Below, piece by piece: positions 40,998 to 50,057 of a DNA stretch of 64,000 bases. This DNA comes from Nocardiopsis sp. YSL2 (GTDB taxonomy: Bacteria; Actinomycetota; Actinomycetes; Streptosporangiales; Streptosporangiaceae): the NCBI RefSeq assembly GCF_030555055.1, contig NZ_JAMOAO010000001.1, positions 1,922,001-1,986,000 of the forward strand. The letters are read 5' to 3'. The position numbers were made by a program, and so were the translations under genes. The notes under the pieces were generated by a model. It had not been told where the DNA came from and ran no database searches. It saw only the letters and a list, made by a program, of their open reading frames with translations. How positions within the stretch are numbered: the first letter of the stretch is position 1; each line of letters starts with the position of its first letter.

Positions 40998-41513
40998 ATG
41001 ACGAATCCGAGCAAGCGTGACCCAGGTAGGCCGAACGGCGACCGGCGGGTGGCGGGTGGGATGCCGGTACAGAAGAAGGGGAGCCGCCGGTGCGGAGAGT
41101 CCACGGGCTATTTCGACGGACGGTTCGACCAGGTCAGGCGGATCCGCGAGTGGTGTCAGAAGGCCATCCGCATGGACGACAAGCGGGCCGCGCCCGTCCT
41201 GCTCATCCTCAGCGAACTCGCCACCAACGCGATCCAGCACTCGGCTTCGGGCGACCAGTACGGACGGGTCAGGGTCACCGTGGAGGTCATGCCCGGCGAC
41301 TTCGTCCTGCTGCGAGTGATCGACGACGGACCTCGCGCGGGTCGACCGGTCACCCGCCCCTACGTTCCCGGCCGGATCGATGAACTGAGTATCGGCGGAT
41401 ACGGCCTGGCGCTGGTGTCCGCGCTCTCCGAGAAATGGTGGTGGACCGACCACCCCCAAGGAGTCGCCGTGTGGGTGCTGATCGACCCCCACCGCTCAGC
41501 CGACGACGACTGA
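40998..41513 (+). CDS. HATPase-fold regulatory protein (RsbW-like)
   Basis: 171 residues. The GHKL ATPase fold is visible: LILSELATNAIQHSASG (N box), RVIDDGP (G1 box) and SIGGYGLALVSALSEKWWW (G2 box). In actinomycetes such small proteins beside DUF397/XRE genes act as anti-sigma-like kinases. ATG 40998 follows GGAGGAG. No anti-sigma antagonist gene is adjacent. Confidence 0.87.
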   Translation: MTNPSKRDPGRPNGDRRVAGGMPVQKKGSRRCGESTGYFDGRFDQVRRIREWCQKAIRMDDKRAAPVLLILSELATNAIQHSASGDQYGRVRVTVEVMPGDFVLLRVIDDGPRAGRPVTRPYVPGRIDELSIGGYGLALVSALSEKWWWTDHPQGVAVWVLIDPHRSADDD

Positions 41514-41596
41514 CACCTCGATCCCGAGTCGCGAAGGCGGGAAGCGCAGCCCTCTCAGGGCCATTGACACCCGCCCCGACCAGCAGACATGAAGAT

Positions 41597-41630
41597 GCCC
41601 CGTCCGGTGTTAGGAGCACCGGGCCGGGGC
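41597..41630 (+). terminator. Hairpin after the HATPase gene
   Basis: GCCCCGTCCGGTG pairs with CACCGGGCCGGGGC around TTAGGAG, with one mismatch and a bulge. Confidence 0.7.
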
Positions 41631-41663
41631 GTGACAACCACCTGATAGCCCAGGAAGTCATCC

Positions 41664-42110
41664 ATGGATCAGCCTAACGGCCGCCATCGTCGGCCGCACC
41701 GAAGCCTGGCCGAACAGGTCTGGGCCGTCGCCGCCACGTTCCTCGCGGCGGCTCTGATGTTCGTCTTCGTCCCCCGCCGACCGCAGCGGGAACAGCCCGC
41801 GCTCCCGCCGCTCCCCCGACGCCGTCAACTCGCGGCGGCACCCGCGCCGGTCCCAATCGCTGAAAGGGACGGGGCCGGCGAGCCGGACGAGGGCCCGGGC
41901 CCGCTCGTGCGCCCCTACATGCCCCCGCCGCCCCCGCTTCGACCGCTCGTCCCCCGGCCCCGCGCACCCGAAGGCGACCTGCTGGCCACGCCACCGGCCT
42001 CCGCACCCGCGCCCGCACCCGCACCCGTCACCCTGAACGGTCCACAGGATCCGGACGACCTGAGCGACCTCACCGCTGCGATTCGCACCTATCTCGCGAT
42101 GACTCGCTGA
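41664..42110 (+). CDS. Proline-rich single-pass membrane protein
   Basis: 148 residues, not recognised. One hydrophobic helix (VWAVAATFLAAALMFVFV, about 18-36) after a basic N-terminus, then a Pro/Arg-rich linker (YMPPPPPLRPLVPRPR; PASAPAPAPAPV) and a short helical end. Orientation and composition suggest a membrane-anchored protein with an extended outer or inner tail. It follows a terminator, so it has its own promoter. Confidence 0.65.
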   Translation: MDQPNGRHRRPHRSLAEQVWAVAATFLAAALMFVFVPRRPQREQPALPPLPRRRQLAAAPAPVPIAERDGAGEPDEGPGPLVRPYMPPPPPLRPLVPRPRAPEGDLLATPPASAPAPAPAPVTLNGPQDPDDLSDLTAAIRTYLAMTR

Positions 42111-42352
42111 CAGCCCCGGCGGCGCGGGAGACGGCCGTCGCCGGGACCGTCACCGTCCATGTGGGGCGCGAGGGGCGGGACGCGGTGATCGGTGTCGCCT
42201 TTGACCAGGGCCTCTGCGTCACCGGCGTCCCGGAAAACGCGTGGCTCGCGCGAACAGCGCTGTGCTAGCGTTCCACGTCACTCACGGAGATCTTCGCGTC
42301 ACCCGTAGAGACCGCGATCCGTGGTCGGCCTCGCGAAACGGAAAGTCCCGCA

Positions 42353-43633
42353 ATGGACCCAGACACGGCATCGGGTGCCATTCCCCTGCGCACCCGGTAC
42401 GCCCTCTTCTCGCTGTTCTCGCTGTCGGCCGACTTCGTCTACGGGGCGGTGTTCGTCACCGTGCTCCTCAGCCGGGGCGTGGAGCCGTGGGCTCTGGGGT
42501 CGATCCTGGCCGCCAACATCGCGCTGGGCATGGTGCTGGAGGCGCCGAGCGGGGCGTTGGGCGACCGGTACGGGCACCGTCGGCTGCTGTGCGCGGGCCT
42601 GGCGGCCTGGGGTGCCGGGTTCGCCGTCTTCGGAAGCGCCGAGGGGATCCCGGCGACCGTGCTGGGGCTGGCCCTGGGGGTCTGCGGGCACAGCCTGCAA
42701 TCGGGCACGCTCACCGCGATCGTGGTCAACCGCGTCGGCGACCACGACCGCGTCTCCCGGGTGCGGCGCGCCGTGCGGCTGGGGCAGGTCGCCGGACGCG
42801 GCGGCTCCGTCCTGGGCGCCGCGTCGGTCCTGGTCGGAGGCTCGTGGGCCCAGGCGGACACACTGGTCCTGGCCGCCGGGGTGAGTCTGGTGGTGCTCGC
42901 GGCGCTGACTCCGCTGTGCTTTCCCGCGGACCGGCGGAGGGCGGGGAACCCGGTCCTGGCGATCCTGCGCGAGTCGGTCGCGACCATCGCCGGTCGCCGG
43001 TTCCGACCGCTGGTGCTTCTGGCGGTGTCGACGGGCGTGGTGATGGCGACGCTCATCATGGCGTGGCAGCCGCTGCTGCTGGACACCTACGGCGAGGATG
43101 TGCGCCGCAACGGGCTGGTGCTGCTGGTCATGACGCTCGGGCTGATGGCGGGGGCGGCCTGTTCGCGTTTCACCGACCGGCTCCGGCCCCACGTGTGGGG
43201 GCCGGTGTTCGCCGTGGCCACCGGGGCTCCGCTGGTCCTGCTCGCCTTCGGGTGGCTGCCGCTGGTACCCGGCCTGGTCGTCGCCGAGTTCTTCCTCGGC
43301 GTGACGGGGGTGCTGTGCGCCGCCTGGCAGCACCTGACGTTCTCGGACGCCAACCGCAACACGATGTTCTCCGCGATGGCGGTCGTGAGCGGCGTGACGT
43401 ACGCGGCGACGCAGTGGTGCTTCGGATGGTTGTGGGAACTGGGCGGGATCCCGGTGACGGTCTCCGTCCTCGTGGGCGTGAGCGCGGCCGTCGCATCGCT
43501 CACGCCGTTGTCGGCCCGCCTCGTTGCGGAGTCGGTCCGGGCGGAGTCGGCGCCAGTGGAGACGCGGCCCTCGGGTCCTCGGCCTGTGGGTCCCCGGCCC
43601 TCGGACCGGCGGCCGGGCGAACGGCCGGGTTGA
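42353..43633 (+). CDS. MFS transporter, 12-helix
   Basis: 426 residues with about 12 hydrophobic helices. Seen: motif A-like SGALGDRYGHRRLL and a hydrophilic Pro/Arg tail (RPSGPRPVGPRPSDRRPGER). Substrate unknown. ATG 42353 follows GGAAAG. The 242-bp spacer before it (42111-42352) shows no supported gene. Confidence 0.85.
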   Translation: MDPDTASGAIPLRTRYALFSLFSLSADFVYGAVFVTVLLSRGVEPWALGSILAANIALGMVLEAPSGALGDRYGHRRLLCAGLAAWGAGFAVFGSAEGIPATVLGLALGVCGHSLQSGTLTAIVVNRVGDHDRVSRVRRAVRLGQVAGRGGSVLGAASVLVGGSWAQADTLVLAAGVSLVVLAALTPLCFPADRRRAGNPVLAILRESVATIAGRRFRPLVLLAVSTGVVMATLIMAWQPLLLDTYGEDVRRNGLVLLVMTLGLMAGAACSRFTDRLRPHVWGPVFAVATGAPLVLLAFGWLPLVPGLVVAEFFLGVTGVLCAAWQHLTFSDANRNTMFSAMAVVSGVTYAATQWCFGWLWELGGIPVTVSVLVGVSAAVASLTPLSARLVAESVRAESAPVETRPSGPRPVGPRPSDRRPGERPG

Positions 43634-43709
43634 GGCCGCCGACCCCGTCCCGGGGCCGTGGAAGGCGCCCCTGTTAGCCTTCCGGCACGGACGTGGAAGG
43701 CGGGACGGC

Positions 43710-44747
43710 ATGGCTCTGGAGGATCTGCTCGCGGAACGGCCGCTGGTCCAGGCACCGATGGCCGGCGGCGGGTCCACACCCGCGTTGGTGGCCGCGGTCG
43801 CGGCGGCCGGCGGCACCGGCTTCCTGGCCGCGGGCTATCGGACGGCCGAGGCGGTCGCCGAGCAGGTCCGCGCCGTACGAGAGGGCGGAACGTCCGCGTT
43901 CGGGGTCAACGTGTTCGTGCCCTCCCCCGCCGTCGCCGCCCCGGAGGAGCTGCGCGACCTGCGCGCCTCACTCGTCCCCGAGGCCCGCCGGTACGGCGCC
44001 GCCCTCGGCGAACCGCGCCATGACGACGACGCGTGGCAGGCCAAGATCGATCTGCTGTGCGAACTGGCCGTACCCCTGGTCACCTTCACGTTCGGCTGCC
44101 CGGACCCGGCGGTCCTCGATCGGCTGCGGAGCGCGGGTTCGGCCACGATGGTCACCGTGACCACGGTGGAGGAGGCACGCACCGCCGTGGAGCGGGGCGC
44201 GGAAGGGGTCTGCGTCCAGGGCCTGGAGGCCGGCGGGCACCGGGCCTCCTACGACCCGCGTTCCGCTGGGGACCGGCCGCTGTTCGACGTGCTGCCCGAC
44301 GTGGTCGAGGCGGTCGGCGTCCCGGTCGTGGCCGCCGGAGGACTGATGAGCGGGGGCGACGTCGCGGCCGCGCTGGACGCCGGGGCCCGCGCCGCACAGC
44401 TGGGCACGGCGTTCCTGCGCTGTCCCGAGAGCGGCGCCCAGCCCGCGCACAAGGCGGCCCTGGCCGACCAGGACTTCACCGAGACCGCCCTGACCTGGTC
44501 CTTCACCGGACGTCCGGCCCGTGGGCTGGTCAACCGGTTCATCCGAGAGCACCCCGGGGAGCACTACGCCTACCCGGAGGTCCACCACATGACCCGGCCG
44601 CTGCGGGCGGCGGCGGCCGCAGCGGGCGATACCGGCGGGATGGCGCTGTGGGCCGGACGGGGCTTCCGCGCGGCCGAGGAGCGGCCGGCCGGTGAGATCG
44701 TCGCACGGCTGCGCGAGGAGGCGGCCGCCCTCGGGGCGAGGATCTGA
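43710..44747 (+). CDS. Nitronate monooxygenase family flavoprotein
   Basis: 345 residues, FMN TIM-barrel (2-nitropropane dioxygenase family). Seen: QAPMAGGGSTPALVAAVAAA, GVNVFVP, GVCVQGLEAGGHRAS (FMN and base region) and AAGGLMSGGDVAAAL, then AAQLGTAFLRCPES. Oxidises nitronates such as propionate-3-nitronate; some members are enoyl reductases, so substrate is not certain. Confidence 0.92.
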   Translation: MALEDLLAERPLVQAPMAGGGSTPALVAAVAAAGGTGFLAAGYRTAEAVAEQVRAVREGGTSAFGVNVFVPSPAVAAPEELRDLRASLVPEARRYGAALGEPRHDDDAWQAKIDLLCELAVPLVTFTFGCPDPAVLDRLRSAGSATMVTVTTVEEARTAVERGAEGVCVQGLEAGGHRASYDPRSAGDRPLFDVLPDVVEAVGVPVVAAGGLMSGGDVAAALDAGARAAQLGTAFLRCPESGAQPAHKAALADQDFTETALTWSFTGRPARGLVNRFIREHPGEHYAYPEVHHMTRPLRAAAAAAGDTGGMALWAGRGFRAAEERPAGEIVARLREEAAALGARI

Positions 44748-44815
44748 CCCGGCCGACGGGCCCGGCCGCGGTGGTCGGACCGGCGTCCGCCGCCGTGCCG
44801 CGCCGGGCGCCCGCG

Positions 44816-44846
44816 CGGCCGTGAACGCCTGGTGTTCACCGGGCCG
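44816..44846 (+). terminator. Hairpin after the nitronate monooxygenase gene
   Basis: CGGCCGTGAAC pairs with GTTCAC-cg-GGCCG around GCCTGGT, with a 2-base bulge. Confidence 0.6.
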
Positions 44847-44945
44847 CTGACCGGGGCACACTCCATACTGACCAGTTGGTAACAATTGGGTTCGGAGCCC
44901 GAAATCGGTGGAAGGTGTGAGCCGGGACACTCTAGAGTTCCCCGC

Positions 44946-47579
44946 ATGGGTGTATTGCGTAAACATATCCTCGTTCGTGTGCTTCTGGGGGCTATCGCCG
45001 TGATCGTGGCGTTGGCCCTGGTCGGCGCGCTCCTCGGTGTCTGGACCGTCCGGCGGTCGTTCCCCGAGACCTCCGGGGAACTCGCCCTCCCCGGGCTGGA
45101 GGCCGAGGTGACCGTGCTCCGCGACGACCACGGCGTCGCGCACGTGTACGCGGACAACACCCATGACCTGTTCATGGCGCAGGGCTTCACCCACGCCCAG
45201 GACCGCTTCTGGGAGATGGACTTCCGCCGCCACGTGACGGCCGGGCGCACCGCCGAGCTCTTCGGCCCGGACCAGGTGACCACCGACGCCTACCTGCGCA
45301 CGATGGGCTGGCGCCACGTCGCCGAGCAGGAGTACGAGCTGCTCGCCCCGGACACCCAGGACTACCTGGACTCCTACGCGATGGGCGTCAACGCCTGGCT
45401 CGACGGGCACGACGGAGCCGAGGCGAGTCTGGAGTACGGCCTGATCGCGGCGCTCAACGGCGGTCACACCATCGAACCCTGGACCCCCGCTGACAGCCTC
45501 GCCTGGCTCAAGGCCATGGCCTGGGACCTGGGCGGCAACCTCCAGCAGGAGACCGAGCGGGCCCAGCTAATGGCCGCCGGCCTGAGCGAGGACCAGGTGG
45601 ACGAGCTCTACCCCGCCTACCCCTTCGACCAGCACCGGCCGATCACCGACACCGACGAGCTGAACGGCGTCGAGGCCGACGGCGAGGCCGAGGAGGCCGG
45701 GGCCGAGGACGCCCGTGCCGACGAGCGGCGCGCGCCACGCGGGCGTCGTGCCCCCGACGAGGGCTCGGCTCCGGACGCGCACGCCGGTCCGGGCCTGCCC
45801 GGGGCGGCCGTGCCGGAGGCGGCCGTGCCCGCCGTCACCGCCGTGGCCGAGGGCGCCGAACGGCTCCCCGCCCTGCTCGGCCCCACCGGCCCCGACCTCG
45901 GATCCAACTCCTGGGTCGTGAGCGGCGACCACACCGAGAGCGGTCTGCCCCTACTGGCCAACGACCCCCACCTGGGCGCGTCCATGCCCTCCACCTGGTA
46001 CCAGATCGGGCTGCACTGCACCGAGCTCACCGACGCCTGCCCCTTCGACGTCAGCGGGTTCAGCTTCTCCGGACTTCCGGGCGTCGTCATCGGACAGAAC
46101 GAGTCGATCGCCTGGGCCTTCACCAATCTCAATCCCGACGTGATGGACCTGTACGTCGAGCGGATCGACGGCGGCGGGTACGTGGTCGACGACGAGGCCC
46201 GGCCCCTGGAGACCCGTGAGGAGACCATCGTGGTGGCCGGCGGGGACGACGTCGAGATCACCGTGCGCTCCACCCACCACGGCCCCCTGCTGTCGGACGC
46301 CGAGGCGGGCGCCGACCTGGCCGGGATCGCGGAGGACCCGGTCCTGGCGGAGGAGGGCGAGGAGGGCGGCGAGTACGCGGTCGCCCTGAGCTGGACCGCC
46401 CTGGAGCCCGGGACCACGGCCGACTCCATCTTCATGATGAACCGCGCCCGCGACTGGTCCGACTTCCGCACGGCGGCGAGCCGGTTCAGTGTCCCCGCGC
46501 AGAACCTCCTCTACGCCGACGACGAAGGCAACATCGGCTACCAGGCGCCCGGGCTCGTCCCCGTCCGCGGCGAGGGCGACGGCCGCTACCCCGCGCCCGG
46601 CTGGGACTCCGCCTACGACTGGGAGGAGTACATCCCCTTCGACGAACTGCCGAGCGTGTACAACCCGGAGTCCGGCGTCATCGTCACCGCGAACCAGTCG
46701 GGTGTGGACGCCGACTACCCCTACCGGCTCACCGACGACTGGGACTACGGCTACCGCGCCCAGCGGATCAACGACCTCCTGGACGAGGCGATCGCCGACG
46801 GGCCGGTCACCGGCGAGGACATGTCCCGCGTCCAGCTGGACTCCTTCCACGCCGGCGCCGAGGACGTGACCCCCCACCTCCTCGGCGTCGAGGTGGACGG
46901 CACGGCCGCCCGGGCCCAGGACCTGCTGCGCGACTGGGACCTGCGCACCGATCCCGACTCCGCCGGAGCGGCGTTCTACCAGGCCACCTGGCGCCACCTG
47001 CTGCCCCTGCTCTTCGACGAGCTGGACCCGGTCGTCATGAACGGCAGCTCCCGCGGGATGTACGTGGTCGGCGAGCTGCTGGCGGACCCCGGCTCCCCCT
47101 GGTGGGACGGCGAGGAGGCCGACGGCCGCGACGAGGTGCTGGCCGCGGCCATGACCGCGGCGGCCGACGAGCTCACCGAGCTGCTCGGCGACGACCCCGC
47201 CGACTGGCGCTGGGGCGACCTGCACACGCTCACGGCGACGCACGAGTCGTTCGGCACCTCGGGCATCGGCCCGGTGGAGTGGCTGTTCAACCGGGGCCCG
47301 GTCGAGAGCTCGGGCGGATCGTCCATCGTCAACGCCACCGGCTGGAACCCCCACGAGGGGTACGGCATCACGGCCGTACCGTCCATGCGCATGGTGGTGG
47401 ACCTGTCCGACCGCGACGCCTCCACCTGGGTGCACCTGACCGGGAACTCGGGGCACGCGTTCCACCCGAACTACGACGACCAGCTCCCGCTGTGGAGCGA
47501 GGGCGAGACCCTGCCGTTCGCGGTGTCGGAGGAGGCCGTCCGCGCGGCCGCGACGGACGAACTCACCCTCATTCCGTAG
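44946..47579 (+). CDS. Penicillin acylase family Ntn-hydrolase
   Basis: 877 residues. A membrane anchor (about 8-32) is followed by the A chain (VTVLRDDHGVAHVYADNTHD; TAGRTAELFG), a long low-complexity acidic/Ala-rich spacer (about 245-315) and the B chain starting at the nucleophile Ser320 (LG-SNSWVVSGDHTESG). Later motifs include LLANDPHLG and TANQSG. Members self-cleave and hydrolyse amides: penicillin G, or N-acyl homoserine lactones as quorum quenchers. The large spacer is unusual. Expected to face outward. No strong ribosome site at ATG 44946. Confidence 0.93.
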   Translation: MGVLRKHILVRVLLGAIAVIVALALVGALLGVWTVRRSFPETSGELALPGLEAEVTVLRDDHGVAHVYADNTHDLFMAQGFTHAQDRFWEMDFRRHVTAGRTAELFGPDQVTTDAYLRTMGWRHVAEQEYELLAPDTQDYLDSYAMGVNAWLDGHDGAEASLEYGLIAALNGGHTIEPWTPADSLAWLKAMAWDLGGNLQQETERAQLMAAGLSEDQVDELYPAYPFDQHRPITDTDELNGVEADGEAEEAGAEDARADERRAPRGRRAPDEGSAPDAHAGPGLPGAAVPEAAVPAVTAVAEGAERLPALLGPTGPDLGSNSWVVSGDHTESGLPLLANDPHLGASMPSTWYQIGLHCTELTDACPFDVSGFSFSGLPGVVIGQNESIAWAFTNLNPDVMDLYVERIDGGGYVVDDEARPLETREETIVVAGGDDVEITVRSTHHGPLLSDAEAGADLAGIAEDPVLAEEGEEGGEYAVALSWTALEPGTTADSIFMMNRARDWSDFRTAASRFSVPAQNLLYADDEGNIGYQAPGLVPVRGEGDGRYPAPGWDSAYDWEEYIPFDELPSVYNPESGVIVTANQSGVDADYPYRLTDDWDYGYRAQRINDLLDEAIADGPVTGEDMSRVQLDSFHAGAEDVTPHLLGVEVDGTAARAQDLLRDWDLRTDPDSAGAAFYQATWRHLLPLLFDELDPVVMNGSSRGMYVVGELLADPGSPWWDGEEADGRDEVLAAAMTAAADELTELLGDDPADWRWGDLHTLTATHESFGTSGIGPVEWLFNRGPVESSGGSSIVNATGWNPHEGYGITAVPSMRMVVDLSDRDASTWVHLTGNSGHAFHPNYDDQLPLWSEGETLPFAVSEEAVRAAATDELTLIP

Positions 47580-47599
47580 AGCGTTGCCGCACCTCGCAA

Positions 47600-47631
47600 G
47601 GCGGCACCGCACCCTACGGGGCGGTGCCGCC
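47600..47631 (+). terminator. Hairpin after penicillin acylase gene
   Basis: GGCGGCACCGC (47600-47610) pairs perfectly with GCGGTGCCGCC (47621-47631). Confidence 0.85.
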
Positions 47632-47776
47632 TCGGCCGCCCGGTGCGCGATCGGAACCCTCACGGGACCCGGTCGTGGCGCACCGGGCGGCCGTTCGGCG
47701 GACCGGGCACTCGGGGCACTGGTTCAACGGCACGCTCGGGGGCCGCGCCTCGGTCGAGGACAACGGGCCGCGCGGC

Positions 47777-48661
47777 TCAGTCCGTCTGCGGCTTGAGCGG
47801 GAAGGTCACCCCGGTGAGCTGTTCGGACAGGGTCCACAGGCGGTGGGCGGCGACACTGTCCCAGGCGGCCTCGCTCCGCCCGGCCAGAGCCGGAGCGCCC
47901 CGGCCCATGTTCTTGGGGCCGGCGTAGGCGGCACCGGGCACGTCCTGCGTGGCGGCGTAGATCGTGGGCAGGGCGCCCGCTGTCGCGCTCTGCGCGAAGA
48001 CCTTGTTCCCCAGGGCCAGCAGTCCGTTCTGGAAGCGGCTGCCCGAGTGGGACTGGAGGTTGGTGGCCGCGTAGCCGGGGTGGGCCGCGGTGGCCAGCAC
48101 ACTCGACCCCGCGTCCACCAGGCGGCGCTGGAGTTCCAGGGTGAACAGCAGGTTGGCCAGCTTGGACTGGCAGTAGGCCCGGTAGGGCGTGTAGCGCCCG
48201 ACCAGGTCGACGTTGTCGAAGTCGATGCCCTGCGCCATGCGGTGCATCGAGGAGGAGACGGTGACCACCCGGCCCGTGACGTGTTCCAGGAGCAGGTTGG
48301 TGAGCGCGAAGTGGCCCAGGTGATTGGTCCCGAACTGCGTCTCGAACCCGTCCTCGGTCCTGGACTCGGGGATGGCCATCACACCGGCGTTGTTGATCAG
48401 CAGGTGGAGGTCGCCCTCCCACTCACCGGCGAACGCGCGGACCGAGGCCAGGTCGGCGAGGTCGAGCCGACGCACCTCCGTCTCCCCCTGCACCGTGGCG
48501 GCGGCCCGGCCGCCCTTGTCCACGTCGCGCACCGCCATCACCACGCGGGCGCCCATGCCGACCAGCATGCGTGTGGTCTCGATGCCCAAGCCGCTGTTGG
48601 CTCCGGTCACGACCGCCGTGCGGCCGCTGAGATCGGGGAGGGTGACAGCGTCCATAGTCAT
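47777..48661 (-). CDS. SDR oxidoreductase (retinol dehydrogenase-like)
   Basis: 294 residues. Cofactor site TGANSGLGIETTR, VMAVRDVDKG, NNAGVM, catalytic Ser in VSSSMHRM and Tyr-x3-Lys in YCQSKLAN. The ANSGLG and RDVDKG pattern is that of the retinol/protochlorophyllide-reductase-like group. Substrate unknown. Divergent from a TetR gene (81-bp gap) that probably controls it. Confidence 0.9.
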   Translation of the reverse strand: MTMDAVTLPDLSGRTAVVTGANSGLGIETTRMLVGMGARVVMAVRDVDKGGRAAATVQGETEVRRLDLADLASVRAFAGEWEGDLHLLINNAGVMAIPESRTEDGFETQFGTNHLGHFALTNLLLEHVTGRVVTVSSSMHRMAQGIDFDNVDLVGRYTPYRAYCQSKLANLLFTLELQRRLVDAGSSVLATAAHPGYAATNLQSHSGSRFQNGLLALGNKVFAQSATAGALPTIYAATQDVPGAAYAGPKNMGRGAPALAGRSEAAWDSVAAHRLWTLSEQLTGVTFPLKPQTD

Positions 48662-48742
48662 CCCGGAACACTAGGCCCACCCCGCACGGGCGGTCAACGA
48701 CGGCCATGCCGCCGGCGTCGGCACCCGACTATGCTGGGCCCC

Positions 48743-49327
48743 ATGCCCGAGCGCCCCTACCACCACGGTGACCTGCGCGCCGTCCTGCTCGCGAACGCCG
48801 AGCGCGCGCTGGCCGAGCGCGGACCGGCGGCACTGTCCCTGCGGGAGCTGGCACGCGAGGCCGGGGTGAGCCACGCCGCGCCCAAGCGGCACTTCGCGGA
48901 CAAGCAGGCCCTGCTCGACGCCCTCGCGCTCTCGGGGTTCGAGCGCCTCACCGAGCGGCTGGACACGGCCGCCAGCACCCCCGGCTCCACCCGCGACCGC
49001 GTCCAGGCCCTGGCCGCCGGCTACGTCGGGTTCACGCTCGACAACGCGGCCCTCATCGACCTGATGTACACACGCAAGCACGACTCGGGGTCACCGGCGG
49101 AGATGGCGGAGGCCGTCTCCCGCCTCGTCACCACGGTCATGCGGCCCATCGCCGAGGGACAGGCGGCCGGGGAGATCATCGACGGCGACCCCTCCGGCAT
49201 CGCGATGGGGGTCGCGGCGACGCTGCACGGCTTCGCGGCCCTCAAGAGTTCGGCACCGCGCGCCTACGTCGAGTCGACCCTGTCCGGAGTGGTCGACCTG
49301 CTCCTGTACGGCCTCATCCCGCGCTGA
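48743..49327 (+). CDS. TetR-family regulator
   Basis: 194 residues. Helix-turn-helix region RGPAALSLRELAREAGVSHA, then APKRHFADKQALLDAL, and a C-terminal domain like WHG/TetR_C_33. Divergent from the SDR. ATG 48743 is chosen by homology (PERPYHHGDLR); an ATG at 48731 is also in frame. Confidence 0.9.
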   Translation: MPERPYHHGDLRAVLLANAERALAERGPAALSLRELAREAGVSHAAPKRHFADKQALLDALALSGFERLTERLDTAASTPGSTRDRVQALAAGYVGFTLDNAALIDLMYTRKHDSGSPAEMAEAVSRLVTTVMRPIAEGQAAGEIIDGDPSGIAMGVAATLHGFAALKSSAPRAYVESTLSGVVDLLLYGLIPR

Positions 49328-49493
49328 CCGGCCGCGCCGCGTGGCGACCGGCCCCTCCCGCGCCGGCCGGCGGTCCCACCGCCTCCGATCCCCCCTTGTG
49401 CCTACTCCCCGGAACCTCCCCGTTCCCCGGGCGCAGACGTCACCGAAGTGGATACAGTTACCCCGTACATCTGAAGGCTTCGCTGGGAGACGG

Positions 49494-50057
49494 ATGGCCA
49501 CGGTCGACGACGAAGGTCCCATGGGAGAGAAAGACCTCGTTGACGGCCAGTTGCCCATGAGCGCGCGCCAGGAGCAGTTCAGCCTGGCGTTCACCCGGCT
49601 CGTGGCGTACTCGGCGGGCTGCACCATCAAGACGCACGAGACCGACTTCGACGGTGTCGACATCACGTTGGCCTCGTCCGCCGAGTACAAGCGCTACTTC
49701 GCCCCCCAGTTCGAACTCCAGCTCAAGTGCACGACCCAGGCTCGCTACCTTCACGAGGATCACATGGCGTGGCCCATGAAGGGGAAGCCCTTTCGGAAGC
49801 TCACCAGGGGAAAGCGGTACGTTCCCGCCTACCTCGGTGTTCTCCTCGTACCCGAGGACCCTGACAGGTGGATCTCGGTCGACGAGCGCGGGCTGCTCAC
49901 GGAGAGCAGGATGTACTGGCGGCCCGCGAGCGAGCTCGCGACGACGCAGGAGGTCGGACAGACCCGGACCGTCCACCTGCCGCGCAGTCACCTGTTTACT
50001 CCAGACCAGCTTCTGGGCATCATGAAGAAGCTCGGCGAGCAGGAGGGAGGATTCTGA
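49494..50057 (+). CDS. DUF4365 protein (PD-(D/E)xK nuclease-like)
   Basis: 187 residues. After SARQEQFSLAFTRLVAYSAG the core shows FDGVDITL (Asp) and FELQLKCTT (Q-x-K), the spacing of the restriction-endonuclease-like fold, with Gln for the usual Glu. Later LGVLLVPEDPDRW is typical of DUF4365. Family members occur in defence islands. Its stop overlaps the next gene's ATG by one base, so the two act together. ATG 49494 follows GGGAG. Confidence 0.82.
   Translation: MATVDDEGPMGEKDLVDGQLPMSARQEQFSLAFTRLVAYSAGCTIKTHETDFDGVDITLASSAEYKRYFAPQFELQLKCTTQARYLHEDHMAWPMKGKPFRKLTRGKRYVPAYLGVLLVPEDPDRWISVDERGLLTESRMYWRPASELATTQEVGQTRTVHLPRSHLFTPDQLLGIMKKLGEQEGGF

Noticed and set aside
42111..42352. Protein-like stretch (VTVHVGREGRDAVIGVAF) in the spacer before the MFS gene
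   Set aside because: No start codon with a ribosome site in frame; could be a real small gene, but cannot be supported.
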